The notes below the pieces were generated by a model. The model ran no database searches. It had not been told where the DNA came from and saw nothing but the letters and a program-made list of their open reading frames with translations. Shown here piece after piece: positions 32,980-46,685 of a stretch of 64,000 nucleotides of DNA. The DNA is from Quillaja saponaria (taxonomy: Eukaryota > Streptophyta > Magnoliopsida > Fabales > Quillajaceae): NCBI GenBank assembly GCA_029379385.1, contig CM055608.1, positions 30,936,350-31,000,349 of the forward strand, read 5' to 3'. Within the stretch, counting starts at the first letter, position 1. Each line of letters begins with the position of its first letter. Made by a program: the position numbers and the translations under genes.

Positions 32980-35900
32980 TTAAACACCGGCCTCTTCTTT
33001 ACTGTTGTCTGCAGCTGCCAATGGTTGGAGAGCTTTGAGAGGATTCATTATAACACCATCTATAAGACCGTACTCTTTGGCTTCTTTTGCGCTCATGAAG
33101 AAATCACGGTCTGTATCTTGGTTAATCTTCTCTAGACTCTGTCCAGTGTGGTAGGAGAGATACCCATTCAAGTTTGCCTTATGATGCAGCATTTCATTTG
33201 CCTGAGGAATATATGACTACTTATATTTGTTGCAAAAATATCACGATGAAGTAAATAAGCAACACTTAAATAAATTAGGAAAAGAATTAAGCATTCCAAG
33301 CATTAGCAAAGTCACGGCTAATCCTCTTCATAGAGTTTACAAACCAAAACCCAAATATTCAAGTGGAGGATATAAATAGCAAAATAATCTTAACGACTTA
33401 AAATATCTTCTCTATTTCTTGCTAGAACCAAACACAACCCAAAGGGATTAAGGATTGGGATCAAATCATCAAAAAAAACTAAAATGCAATAAGGATGGCT
33501 TAGATACCCTTCTTGCAAGAACAACACAATTTATAGATGCAGCTACCATGTGAAACCCAGAATCCCTGTCACTCCTTGAAATATACTGGATACCAATTGA
33601 GAGCTACGGCCAATGTAACTACAAGATGCATGTCTTCTATCCCTTGAACACCTCTTAACCTCAAAAGAAGAAAGGGGTTGATTCCAGTTTCCAGAATGCC
33701 AAGAAAATCTGAACCAACAATAGTTCTCAAGACAATACAATTTTTCATTTTTCATAATTTATGTGACTTTGATTACCCCAGAGACATGCTAAGTTTTTAT
33801 CATTATCAGCAAAATATAGTCAGGTATTCCTTTTAGAAACAAACTAGAGGTTATATAAGAGTTAAACATAGCGCTGCTGACCTATACCTGGATGTCAATA
33901 TCAGTTTGCCCACCTTGAGCTCCACCAAGTGGCTGATGGATCATTATCCTTGAATTTGGCAAGCTGTATCTCTTTCCTTCATAAATGAAGGCAGTGAAGT
34001 GAGGTAGGAGACATTGAAGCACAGAAGATGAAATAAAACTTCCTTTTAAAAGAAAACAAAGAAGGAATGACACTGACAAAATTATTCCACATAAAGCAAA
34101 ACATGCAAGCAATAGAAAGCAATCAAAGCAATAATTACCTATGGTCCCAGCACTAAGCAGGAAAGCTCCCATACTGTTGAGCAAAGACAAGCAAGAAAAA
34201 TGAGAAGGTTTTCTTCCAAATAAAGAAAGAAACAGGCACTGTTATCGTGTACAAATGTTCACTTCTAAGTTGAATTCCTCACCAAAATATTACGTCCATA
34301 ATATCATCACATGAAGTCGCCCCTAATGCTCAACCCACAAATTTGACTTCACAAATAGAGGTGTTACCTCATTCCATTATCTGACTTCCTAAATAGAGGA
34401 GTTGCCTCATGCCATATACCATACAACCACTTTGCCTCATTAAAGTCAGTGTAACACTTGCGAGCTTATTGAACTCAAAGACCAAAGTTATCAGAAACAT
34501 GGATTGGATTTGCAGAAGAAAGAGGAATTGAGTACATGAAACTACAGGGCCAGACTTGCATACAACTAATATCTTAGTTTCCGTCTTCTTGAAGTTAGAA
34601 TGTTAAAACAGGATTTCCATAAGCCCAAGCTAGGTTCTAGTTTCCGTCTTCTTGAAGTTAGAATGTTAAAACAGGATTTCCATAAGCCCAAGCTAGGTTC
34701 TAGAATCATATAAGCTTGATTTAATAATACTCTGATGCTGCTGTCCTTCAACAAGGGAGAGTAAAGGAACAATGAAGGATTGGAGAGTCAAAATGGGTGT
34801 GACAAAATAAAAGTGTACCATATTTTAGAGAAGGTGCCCGTGAATAAATTAGAATAAAGTATTGTTATATGATGGAAACTAGATTCAGCCCCAAATCCAA
34901 TATGCCCTTTTCATAGCCATCACAAATCAAATACAGAAAAGGTTCCAGATTTACAAATCTTAAGCTAAATAAGCAATTTCATAATTTAAAAGATATGCTG
35001 TCAGTGGTAGCCATGGGTAATCACCAGATTACAGCAACAATGATGCAAGTGATGCTATATCCAGTGGCCAATGGCTGGCTTCTGTCAGCAACCCAATCAA
35101 ATGGAAGGAGGTGATTAGGGAGAGCAGAACGGTTGTGAATAGTTGGTGCTATTGAGCTTGTTTGAGACAATTAGTTCCAACTTTAAAGAGATGGAGTTAT
35201 GTTCCCCTCTTGAAGGACTATTTTATCAGAAATGCAGAAAACAGTCCCAGGAAATTATTTTTCATAATACAAAATTGAGAAATGGATTCTCGTAGACCCC
35301 ACTCTACTTCTCCATAACTTTGAGAAACTATGTTTATATAACTTTTTTTGGCTAAAAAGTGATATGATATTTAAACACTGGCTTATGTGTACTGTAGAAT
35401 GAAGCGCTATTTTATAACTGGAAATGATTCTTCTTTTTTCCAATCAAACAAATGTAACAAGCTTGGCTACGCTTCATTTACCCATTCAATGAAGCTGGCA
35501 CTAATTTTCAGGCTAAAGTTTCATGCACAAGGTTTCCTGGCATGTGTCAAGATCTAATGAGCTGAAATGCTTAAGGGTCTTTTACCAGTAGTTCCTCCAG
35601 AACATTAAAAAGTTACTAGGCAAAAGCAAAACGAATCTTTACCTAGCTGCTAGTCCAACACAAACAGTGGAGACATCAGGTCGAATATGCCTCATTGTAT
35701 CAAATATTGCCATTCCTAAAAAAAAAAAATTAAAAAAGGAAGCATGTCATGAGAGGAGAAGACAACAATATTCAGCAGTCCACAAATACTAACAGGATGG
35801 TTATTACCAGCTGTAACTGATCCTCCGGGAGAATTCACATACATGACAATATCCTGTTCAAAACGTCAGAAAAATAGGGTAGCCAGTTACCTACTTGCAC

Positions 35901-37581
35901 ATTGAGGATTTCAGTTGAACAACTTAGGGAAAAGAAAAACATATCAGAAAGAGGATTTTAGTTACCTACTTGCACATTGAGGATTTTAGTTGAGCAATAA
36001 TATAAGACATTAAATGGAAAATATAGTGATCTTGTGTCATTCCACACAAGTGATGCATGCTTTTCCCCTTTTTTTCTCTCTAACTAAGGAGACTTGCTTA
36101 ATTGAAATGACTTAGCAGAGGATAGACCCAATTTAGGGAATTGAAAATTGAAAAAGAAAATAAAAGAAAAGAAAAGAAAATTACCTTATGAGGATCAACA
36201 GCATCAAGGTAAAGAAGCTGAGGCACAATGATGTTTGCCATATCATCATCAACAGCTCCACCACACCGGATTATTCTCTGTTTCCAAGGGAACACGTGAT
36301 TATTAGTCAATAGAGACCGAAAATGCAGTCAAATATTCAGTCTTAAGAAACCACATAAAATCCAAATCTAATCACCCTACATATTGAAAAAGCTGACTTA
36401 TAACACTCTGGAATCGCTCCTGCATCATTGGTGGTGGCCCTTGTCCTTGTGCATAAGTAGGGAAATAAGGGGAAGAAGGAATTTGCAAATCATCCCTAGA
36501 TAAAAGTTAGAGGTTAGTAAATAAACAGCTCCAAGAACTTATTTGGCATGAATAATATATAAATATGACCAACCTTATGGACCAAATTCCCAGCTGAGGA
36601 ATCTCGGGTGTCAATAACTCATTAGAGTAGACAGCCTTGACAGGAGAGTTTTCCCAATGCTTTCCATTACCGACCAATTTTTTTAGTTTCCTGCAAATCA
36701 TACAAGGACTTCACCCTCTACTAAATAATCAGGGGAAGAAAAAGGGAGAAAGAAATCTCATTATGGAAGTAAATCAAATCAAAAATGGGAGAAGAGTAAA
36801 AGGCGCTGGACCTTGTTCCCCAATAATCCACTAACTTAATAATGTAAATTTGAAACCCCATTAATTAAAAAAGATGCTAGATTAATCATTTGACGGCTTC
36901 AATTTTCTCAGTGCAAAGAAACATTAAACAAGAAAATCATAACATCTTCATCCATCCTTCTGATAGCGATATTTAAATTTCAAACTTCAAAGTCACCTAC
37001 AACTTGAGCTATGAAAAGATTTGCAATACTCTAATGGTAAAATATGAAGACCAATGTTGATTCATCCCTACACTTAACACTTGAGCTAAATGTCACTAAC
37101 TGTTCTTCGTCCCCTTGATTTCTCTTACATACCAACTAAGACCTAAACACATAAAGAATACCCTCGACTTTTCAGAGAGGAATCGAATAAACTCTTCCAT
37201 ATTCACAAACACATTTTTTTTATGAATAACAACTTCCAACTTTTCAAACTTGTTACCATTTGAAAAAAAAACACTTAACTAAGCCACATATCCGTTATAT
37301 TTCATTCATAAACACTTTACTTTATAATTCCCACACAAAAATATTTAATATTCAAGAAACCATTTTTTTTTTTTTTATAACTCAGACCATTTTCTTCCAA
37401 CCAACTCTGCAACACAACGCAAATCAAACGAAACACAAATCACGGGAAATTACCTCCAGCGGGATGGTTCTGAAACAAAAGAAAGCTTCTGAAAGTCGGA
37501 ACAAGAGCTAGGGTTTGGGGAAAACACAAGAGAATTGAATCTAAGAGAGGATGCCGAAGTCGAAACGTATGTGTGCGCCAT
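32980..37581 (-). CDS. CLPP5: Plastid ATP-dependent Clp protease proteolytic subunit 5
   Basis: Nuclear-encoded serine-protease subunit of the stromal Clp core, which degrades plastid proteins fed by Clp chaperones. Nine exons join in frame: 37581-37454, 36690-36574, 36495-36381, 36277-36185, 35853-35808, 35715-35643, 34173-34139, 33976-33888 and 33201-32980. They give 305 residues, close to the family's roughly 300. The N-terminus is Ser-rich and suits a chloroplast transit peptide. The catalytic triad is complete: Ser191 in ASMGAF, His216 in IMIHQP and Asp265 in TDRDFFMS. The subunit signature includes [23 protein letters not shown] and a tail with [10 protein letters not shown]. Intron 6 carries a 63-base tandem duplication. 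It lies head-to-tail with the INO80B-like gene about 1 kb upstream. P5 rather than P3, P4 or P6 is judged from these motifs. Confidence 0.95.
34575..34700. repeat. 63-bp perfect tandem duplication in CLPP5 intron
   Basis: Copies at 34575-34637 and 34638-34700 are identical by eye. They lie in the long CLPP5 intron between the exons ending at 35643 and starting at 34173. The repeated minus-strand peptide seen in one open frame here is an artefact of the duplication. Confidence 0.92.
35886..35995. repeat. Direct repeat, 75-bp spacing, in CLPP5 intron
   Basis: A segment starting GTTACCTACTTGCACATTGA occurs at 35886 and again at 35961, with about 35 matching bases each time and only a few changes. 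It lies in the short intron between CLPP5 exons 4 and 5. Confidence 0.8.
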
Positions 37582-38586
37582 TGCCTTTCTATTTGCTCCC
37601 CCAAACTACAAAGCTATGACCTTTCAGGTGGATCGGTGTATTCAGAGAGGTGTGAACTAAATTTGGAGGAAGATTAGGGCCTTATCCGCAAAAACGAAGC
37701 GCACGACGGCGGGCAATAGGATTAGAGAATAGAGCTTTCAGGCAAGAGAAGATTTAGCACTCAGTCACTGACTTCGAGTATCTTCCAGGGCATAATACGC
37801 ACCGGCTGCTACCGAAGGCATTCTTCTTTTCTATAAGTACGAAATTGGCCTTTCGTATCTTCTATTTCTTTCTTAGGATTTCCGTATTTCTTTTCTTACA
37901 CGAGATTTGATTAGCTTTTCCTTCTTCTTCTTTTTTATTTAGATTAGATTAAATTGAGCAATATCGGATAAATTGAATGAAAAAAACTAACAATTTCATG
38001 TTATCCAAGAGGTCCTAAGTTCACAATTGATGTGTCATAATTTTTTTTGCAATTATGAGTTTTTTTCACCATAATGTGAGTTTTTTATATTTATTAATTG
38101 TTTTTCACAACCTATTGGTATGTGTTAATTTTTTCTATAATTATGAGTTTTTTTAATTGTAATTCTTTGATATTTGTTGATTGTTGAATTAGATGACACC
38201 CACTTTAAATCTATGATTGATGCAAAAATCAATATAAATGTTATCTATGCCCAAAAAAACAAAAAAAAATTTCTTCATGTTTTTGAACATGACAAAAAAA
38301 ATAAAATGTGTAAATTTGTTTTCGCATAAGCCTATTTTGTAAAAAGCATGAAAGTTGAAAGCCCCATGACAAATCAAGAGTCCGAGGGCTCTGCTTGTGT
38401 TAGTCGTAAATGCCAATCATCATCAAAAACAAAACTTCTACATTAATGTTAAGAATGTATATTACAGCAAAGGCACAATCCACATTTAGAGCCTCAAGAG
38501 GCTTATGAGGGAATGACTAATTTCGGTTTTCACCTGCAAGATATAAACATAAACGATGCAATATAACTGGCAATCACCACCAGACG
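37582..38586. other. CLPP5 promoter and INO80B-like 3' flank
   Basis: Bases just above 37581 should hold the CLPP5 5' leader and promoter; they are richer in GC up to about 37800. From about 37920 the DNA is AT-rich, and it should include the 3' untranslated region of the INO80B-like gene that ends at 38587. A minus-strand open frame at 38189-38416 has no recognisable features. Confidence 0.5.
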
Positions 38587-41534
38587 CTACTGGAGATTAT
38601 TGGTGACACCAACATCAGCAGGTAGTCTCGGCCCCATCTTGTCCCGGATTGCCTTGTAGCACTGGAGACTGCAAAGAGGAAGCTTTGATTTGGAATCCCG
38701 ATACCTGTATGGGTTGTTGCAAGATGGACCAGCACAGTTTTCACGAGGTGGAGGATAACTGAATATTACCAACCAAAAAAAAAGGATAGTTTAGATTAGC
38801 AGTAATTGTGTGCCAACTGCATTAACAAAATTGTGTACATGCTAGTTCGCGTAGCATGTATAAAAACCTGATGGCCAAAATAAAATCATGTATCAATGCC
38901 TGTATGTAATTTTTATTTCTGAAAACTATTGTTCTCAATCATGAAAAAGAAAGAAATAAAAGAATATGAATCCAATGAGCTTCTATTTTATGAAATAAGC
39001 ATTATTTTGGCAGAAACAAAAATATTATAATTTTGTTTTCAGATTTTAGTTCAAAGATCAAAAATTAAAAATTACTGCTCTGGAGTTTTCAAAAACTGTA
39101 CGTAAACTATAATTTTAAAACTTAAATTAGCAAAGGAATGAACCTGATAGGTTTAGAGTTGAATATACTTGGGAGACCCATCTCCTCTGGAAATGTTACA
39201 ACGGTTCCAGTAGGACCCATTACCCATCTGACGGTGTTGGATGCAAGCATCAGAGCATTGGCAGCCTTCTCCTGGAAAGAATAATCCACAACAATATTGA
39301 AGAGGTTGTATTAGGAACCCAAATGAGAGAAGGGGAAAAAGATTAAGGGGGAAGTTGTTCATCTGTAGCTGCAATACCTGTGCCAATTCTTCTCGACGCT
39401 TCTTTGATTTATCTTCCTGCTTCTTCCTGTTGGAATCTTGACCAAGTATTTTTTTGATAGCTGCGGCCTACAAAATACAATTTGAACCCAATTGTTTGTC
39501 TTTGCAGAAAATCACGAAAAGAAACAGTCATTTAGAGCAAGTGAAAACATACCTCAGACTCTCTAGCAGCCTTCTCAACCTGCATTCTACGTCTCTGAGC
39601 AGCCTCAGATTTCTTTAGTTGCTGCTCCACCTCTGAAAGCTTCTCCTTTTGCTCTGTAGTTCAAAACAACAATTGAAATGGAAATTTAAGATTGAATTAC
39701 CCAGCACAAAATCCAGAACACTTAATGAGTATGAAAACAAAATATGCTCACTTCTGGGAGGGGCAGGAGGTAATCCATTTGGAAACTCGATTAAGCTTCC
39801 ACCTGGAGCAGAGGCATCTTTGCTTGATTGAAGGGCCCGCTGACGAGTTGTGAGTGTCATTTCCCTCTTACCATCCATTAAAAAATCAACAGATTCCTTC
39901 TTCTGCTTCTTCTTTTTCTTACCCTCCAGCTCACCATCAGATCCTGTCCCCTCCTCTTCCTCATAATCTGTGTCCTCATACACACTATCTGATCTTGACT
40001 TCTTTTTACCATCTGTAACTGGCCTTGATGCACCAACATTTTCCATATTGGATACACTAGAAAGTTTCCGATGTTTCTTGCTTGATTCTTCATCATCTTC
40101 TCTGTATACTGCAGAAACCTTAGAAGTTTTAAGCTTCTCCAAGTACCTAATCTCCTCATCCTCATCATCCTCGTCACCAAATTCACCATCAAGTACTCGC
40201 CTCTTTGGAACCCGCTTGCTCTTGCGAACAGGTTCCGCTTTGTCTCCTTGCTTCCCAGATGCTTTTTTTCCAGATATCTTCGCCATGGAAGAATCCTCCT
40301 TCACAACATCAAAACCACCTCTAGAAAAATCCTTCCAGGGAATTCCTTGCAAGCAACTCCTTTTATCTGTTGGGGAACGGTTATCATCTGAATTTCCCTG
40401 TATTGATGGGAAAATTTATTGAAAATGATCATGCCAGATTATAAGTTATTTGTTAGCAGAGAAATTATTACGGTTACAGAAAGAAATCCCGACAACAAAA
40501 ATATTTCCTTAGAAAAAAGATATAAATAAGCCGTGGAGAAAATATGCCTCAATAATATCGTAAAAGTAAAGTTTTATAGATATTTATTTTTTTATGCGAT
40601 GGACTAGAATTCCAAAGACTAATCGTGGATGACCAACAAACATATATCACGTGATCTTTTTAAGTAACTGTTGTTCGATATTTCTGATATGTATTCTGTG
40701 GGAACTGTTATGTGGTAAACCCAACCTTGATTTAGTTTAATTCTATGTCTTCAGCTTTCGTTCAAAAGGAAGAAAAAAAACACTGAAGGCTATGCTTCGG
40801 ATTTGGTTTAACATTGAAGAGTAAAATGCTGTCGCAAGTGATGCTGAGAATAAGCAAAAGCAAAACACCTGAAGGCTATTCTGACGTGATCTGGAGGCCT
40901 CTGAGGAACGAGAACTCTTTGTAGACGATCCATTACCTGATGCACCATTAGAAGTGGAATTGGCTTGGATTGTACGTGTAACTCCGCCAACCTTGAGCTT
41001 AACCTTTTTGACCCTGTTCTCATTTCCTAAACCATCTTGAAGAACACCAGACTGCACTGGACTCAGACTTTCACCATTCCGTCCACCATATATGTCCATG
41101 CTTCTTGATTCTGAATCCAAGCCCTCCTTCAATTTACTAGTGTTCTTCCAATTAGCAGGAGCAAGGACACCTTCACTACAGCGTTTGTTATATAACCCAC
41201 TGCGTCCTGGGTCATTACTGTGAGACATGTTGAATCCTCCATCCTTTTTATTCTTTTTATGGGGTTTTTCATCTTCAGACCCAGCAGCAGATGAGATTCG
41301 GGAGACACACTGATTAAGATTAAATTCTTTTCTCTTAAAATCAGTATCACAAACAGCATTCTCGTCACTAGAAACCTTGCTCATATCATCTGAAGGAGGT
41401 GTTGATGAGGCAGACTGATCATGACCTTCAGAAAAAGGCTGTGATTCAGGACGAGGTCTGCGAAAAGTTTGACTCCTTTTCTTCCTTACAGCACTGTTAA
41501 GGCCCTCAAACCGAGTACCACCTAAATCTTCCAT
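38587..41534 (-). CDS. INO80 chromatin-remodelling complex subunit B-like (PAPA-1 region, HIT zinc finger)
   Basis: IES2/INO80B-type proteins are nuclear subunits of the INO80 nucleosome-remodelling complex. Six exons join in frame: 41534-40869, 40397-39752, 39653-39553, 39467-39378, 39271-39144 and 38758-38587, giving 600 residues. The first 430 residues are charged and low-complexity, with acidic runs (GDEDDEDEE) and basic runs (KKKKKQKKE). A Lys/Arg/Glu-rich helical PAPA-1 region follows, roughly residues 410-515 (TTRQRAL, then KSKKRREELAQ). The C-terminus is a HIT-type zinc finger with CAGPSC and LPLCSLQCYKAI. An untranslated first exon is likely at about 42431-42760, ending in AAG before a GTAATA donor. 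Function is inferred from domain order only. Confidence 0.9.
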
Positions 41535-42430
41535 AAAGAGTTCTTATTGTAAACCAGCTTGTGTGGTGCAAACTCTGCTACCTCTCAGATCATAAATTAG
41601 GAAAAACCATTATAACTGCTAAAGAGGCTGCATTGAAGAAACAAACAACCAAGAGTTATTACATTGAACGAATCCTAACAAATGACTAAAGTAATTGCAT
41701 CCCCCATAACACGGAAACAAGTAAGCATGCATCTGAAGCATTCAAGAGACAAGGTTCTCAATAGCCACCAAAACAAACATTTCTTTTACTACCAACAAAG
41801 TAAAACACAATATAATAAATTGAGTTGTCTTATAGGGGCTTTAACACATGAAACTATCTATCACGGAAAAGAACAAATGAAACTAATGTCCACAAAGATA
41901 GGACCTAAAACCCTGATAAATAAGCTGCAATTATCAGCAACTGAGAAGATAAAAGGAAGGGGAATGTAAAATTAAAACAAAGTTTGACGATATCTGCAAT
42001 CAAGGATTTTATCATACATAAAAAGGAATGTCAATGCCAATAAAGCATGAACTCAATGAACCCATATTAAAATTTACCACCTAAGAAAGATGAGAACTAA
42101 TCAGAAGCCCCAATGGAGCAATAGAACCCCGTATTATTCACCAAGGGTAAATAGACCAGAAGCAGTGAACAGCCCAGATTAAAAAAGACTCGCTCTTTAC
42201 CAATTTCAACCCAAAACGAAAAAATAAAAAATAAATCAAATTCCAAATTCTAAATCCTAAATACCATCCCAGATGAATGTCAGTCCCCCCTTACCCAGAT
42301 GATTGTTCACCCATCACCATAAACAAACCGAAAGCCGATTACAAGCACTGAACAACTGAAATTGAATTACCAACGAAATAGAACCTCACAAAGCCATACA
42401 AACAAACAATCGAGAAGATGATCGTATTAC

Positions 42431-42760
42431 CTTAGTGGGTCAGATAGTGATCCCGCGCCAGGATGCCCAGTACAAGAAGATCGAAAACCTTGCCACACAG
42501 AGAAGAATAAAGAACAATGGGAATTGAATGGAGAGAAACAGAGAGAAGAATTAAGCAATTGATTAGGTTGGGTAGGAGAAACTAAGACGGCGTATGGTTT
42601 GATTGTGGTTGGATAAGAAAACGCGAGGTTGGAGATAAGGGTTAGATTAGAGTTTAGGGTTAGACAGGTTTGGGAAACAATAATGGGTATAGTAGAGAAA
42701 GAGAGGTGGTGGTGGTGGTAAAGAAGAGGACTAATAATCTTCTTGTTCACCATTTTTTGC
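42431..42760 (-). other. Probable untranslated first exon of the INO80B-like gene
   Basis: On the minus strand this less AT-rich stretch ends ACTAAG followed by a good GTAATA donor. The next coding sequence begins at 41534 after an A/T-rich interval that would be a 5'-leader intron. A minus-strand open frame spans it (42753-42427) but is His/Ser-rich and does not join the main coding frame convincingly. Confidence 0.45.
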
Positions 42761-42770
42761 TAATTCCACG

Positions 42771-45700
42771 CCCAAACCCAAACCCACCTGTGTGTTTTTT
42801 TTGTTTGATGCGGTCACACGACTCGGACTCGCTGATCCAGTGATCCCACTCAGTTCTCTCTCTCTCTCTTTCTATCTCTTTCTGATTTCTCTCTATTTCT
42901 CTGCCTTTCCTTTTATTTTCCCTCCTCTTCTACCCACGGTTTATGCTGCAAGTGTATGCGCAGGTTAAGGGAGTAGATGGCTTACGTTAGAAACCCCTCC
43001 TTAATTTAATTGCTTGTCTCAGGCCACGTGTCAGGCTTTATGGATTTTTGCGGTCGCTCTGCTGACTGGTTGCACTTTATAATTTCCCATCAAAAGTAGC
43101 TGGATTTTATAATAAGCAAAATTTTTATGAACAATTTTTTTTTAAAATTTTTTTGGCCTCTAACCTCGAAAACATTTGTCATATTTTCTTCCAAATTAAC
43201 ACCATTACAATTTTGTATAAAATTTATTAATGTTGGCAAAAAGAAATTACATATTTTTTTTTAATTTCTCATAATATTCCAATATTTTTTGAGTATATGA
43301 CTAATCCCTTTCAAAATAAAAATATAATATTTTGTCAAATTTTAATAAAGTTAGTAATTAGACCAATTTTTTATTTGTCATTAATTTTTAAAGTAATACA
43401 AAAAATGTATATTACATTTTTTTTTGTCATTTTAAAAAAATATTCAAACCCTTATACAAACTCTAGTTTTATAATTTTTAATAAGAAGTTAAAAAAAAAA
43501 ATGAGCAGAGAGAGTAGTGGTATAAATGAATTAAGAGATATGTGAAAATGAGATTATTATTATTTTATCAACTCATAATACATGTAAGGATATTATATGG
43601 TAAATTATTTTAACAATTTTAAATTTTTTAAAAGTTGTGAGATAAAACTAAAAAATAAAATTAGAATGTGAGATATTTTTAAATTAGTTGGTTTTTTTTT
43701 TTTTTTTTTGTCTTTCTGGGACGCATATCAAAGAAGGCAAAAAGTATGTTAATCATTTTATCAAATCTACGGGCAATTAACTAAGATTAAGATGACGTGT
43801 TCAAATCCCACACCATCGATATATATATGTAATTAATTATTTTATTATTTGTAAGTTGTTTGTTCTTTCTAGCATGTGATTTATTGAAATTATATTATTG
43901 ATTCTAGTTCTTAATGAGGAGAATCTCGTTTTAATGTGATATGTCTAAGTATTATATAAGATAAGAAAATCTATAATTAATAGTTATTGTGAAAATTGAT
44001 TGTAAAATAATAATAATAATAATAATTTGTTTTAGAAAATGAATGATGGAGAATACCAGTATACCCAACTCAATTCATCAATAAAAAATTTACATCTTCC
44101 AACATAGGTGTGCAACTAATATCTTACAAATGAGAATTCGAACATATAATACTAATAATCCTAGGTACTATATATATTTTAACAAACTAAACTAAGAGCT
44201 CATCAAAATAATCACTACGTACTCGTAATTTTTTGGTTTTTTTTTTTTGTTTTTTTGAAACATATATATATATATATAGCTTACCAAAAGTTAAAAGTGC
44301 TGATCAACATATTTTTATGAAATCAATCAATAATAATAATAAACTTTATTTACATTAGAACCTTACTTGATTTTATAACGATTTAATTTGCAACTCGTTT
44401 TCTAGCACATGTCATCACACTAGCATTAATTTAAGCTTTCCAAAATTCACTCGCAATTAACAAACACAAGCTCACTGCAGCTATGTATTTTAATCAAGTG
44501 TTAACTATAAAAATACTTGATTATAATTAATTACTTCATAATATATTATAGAATTTTAGAATATGATTAAAAAAACAATTTATCAAATGTTAGTTGTTGA
44601 ATATTCTTTTCCTGACATATCATTTAAGTAAAATATCCTAAGACAAAGTAGTAATTTCTCTCTCTTTTTAAAAAAAATTATTTTAATTAATTAAGATAAA
44701 TATGAGATCACATTTTTGAACCTATTTGAGTTGTATTTTGAATGAATTTCTTCACTAATTATTATAGATTAATGTCTTCATACTAATGTATTATAAATAT
44801 CAACAACCACGTGCACTAGTCCAAACCCAAAAACCGTCCCCAACACATTTTCCTTGTTGAAATCAATGATGCAATATATGTAATTCAGATGGTACATGTA
44901 TAATTGTATATCAAATTGAATAGGGTGGCTTTATTGTCACTATCAACAAATTAGGGCCACAACCTACAAATCAAGGCCACATCCTAAAAATGCGACCGTT
45001 AAGTTGTATCTTAAATAATTTTATTGTATCTTAAATAATCTTATATAAAGTTGTTCATCTCTCTTAATTCATGATAGAACTCATTTAATTTTATATTAAT
45101 TTTTGACTGTTCACATCCTTTACATTTTAACAGTCACTTCTCCTCTAAACTCTCCTTTTTATGTTACTAATAAACTATCTTTGAGAAAAAAGTTCTTGAG
45201 CCACCATATTAAATTTACAATATGAATTATCATTGTGGTTTTAAAGTATTTTTACAAAAAAAAATTAAATGAAAATTAAGTAAACCCATTTTTGAGAGAA
45301 GAGAAGAAATACATGAACTTGCTAAGGCTAAATTAAATCAAAAGAACAGTACCTTATAAAAATAAATTTTAATTTAATTTAATTAACTCCAAAAAACTAA
45401 AAATAATTTCAAACCATTGAAATTGTCTATGTGAGTACTGGTGTCTCTATATAACTCTTATTTCTCTTCACTCTCACCCACAATCCTACTGAAATTCAAA
45501 TTACATATTTAAAAATGTCTTCTTTATCAAAATAAGCTTCTACGTATTCTTATCTTTTCCAATTTTATTATCTTAATTTAGAAAAAGTAGGGAGACACAA
45601 GTTGGGTAATAAACTACGACAACAACTGGCCAAATAATTATGGGAGGAGAGGGGAGTGATTGTCAATAGTAATTAATGACAAAAATAAGTAAGGAAGAGA

Positions 45701-46685
45701 AAAATTAAATAAGGGTATTTAGTAAAATAAAAACTAATCATATGGAGGCTTGGTTTGATAATTCTGTGACTTTTTGAGAGGTGTATTCTCATGGCTCTTT
45801 TATAACTGTTTTTAAAAAATTACAGTAATAGTATTTGGTAGAATAATACAAAATTATTTTCAATAAGTAGAAGTCACGAATTAGTGTTTAACAAATTCAT
45901 TGTAAAGCTGCCTCAAAAATTTATATTAACTATAATATATATTGATAATAAAAAGAAATGTAATTAACATATTGTATTAATTAATAAAAAGATAAATATG
46001 AAATTTCTTTTAAAGTTGAGGTTATATTAGTCTTTTAAACTTTTAAAAAACACAGAGCAAAAGCATTCTATTTTTTATTTATTTTCACAAACATAAAAAA
46101 ATTGACTTATACTCTTCATAAACATAAGCACCGTTCAAAAGAATATTACTAAACTAAGCCATTCTAAAAAAATGTTGGTGTCACAATAAGGCCACCCTAA
46201 ATAATATACGTAATAATTAAAATAGAAATGACAACATTGATTATTAAATAATATATCTCTTCATTATTTATTTATTTATTTTAAATAATGAGGTAATGTC
46301 TCGATTATGTCCCCATTCCTTTAATCTCTTTTGTGGTTATGAAGTAAGATGATCCGGATATAATTCTGTAGGATTCTATTTCTGTGAGTCGAGGGAGAGG
46401 TGAAATTAAGATGAAAGATAATAGATGTAGCCATGTAGGGTAGAAGACTGAATATTATGTATATTATATTTCTCCAAGAAATCTTAATTTCGTCATGAAA
46501 TTGTTGCATTTCAATATTTCATAGATCTTGCAAGAATATAAATCACAAATCATGCACACATGCATAATGATAATGCTTAAAACAACAGAATAATTAATAT
46601 GATTCTATTTTTTTTTCTTTTTCTTTTTCTTTCTCTGATCTCCTCTTCACTATAAAGAGATATAATTAATACATGCATGCCTCAA
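42771..46685. other. Large AT-rich gene-free gap
   Basis: Nothing coding or RNA-like was found in 3.9 kb. CT-rich tracts at about 42855-42900 may belong to the promoter of the INO80B-like gene. Elsewhere there are poly(T) (43690-43709), ATA/AAT-type runs (44007-44026) and AT dinucleotides (44263-44278). A tRNA B-box-like TGTTCAAATCCCACACC at about 43799-43815 could be a SINE fragment but lacks a clear A-box. Confidence 0.55.

Noticed and set aside
39970..40422. 150-codon plus-strand Ser-rich frame
   Set aside because: Antisense shadow of the acidic exon of the INO80B-like gene.
46321..46509. 62-codon minus-strand frame
   Set aside because: Short, no motif, in AT-rich DNA without promoter or splice context.
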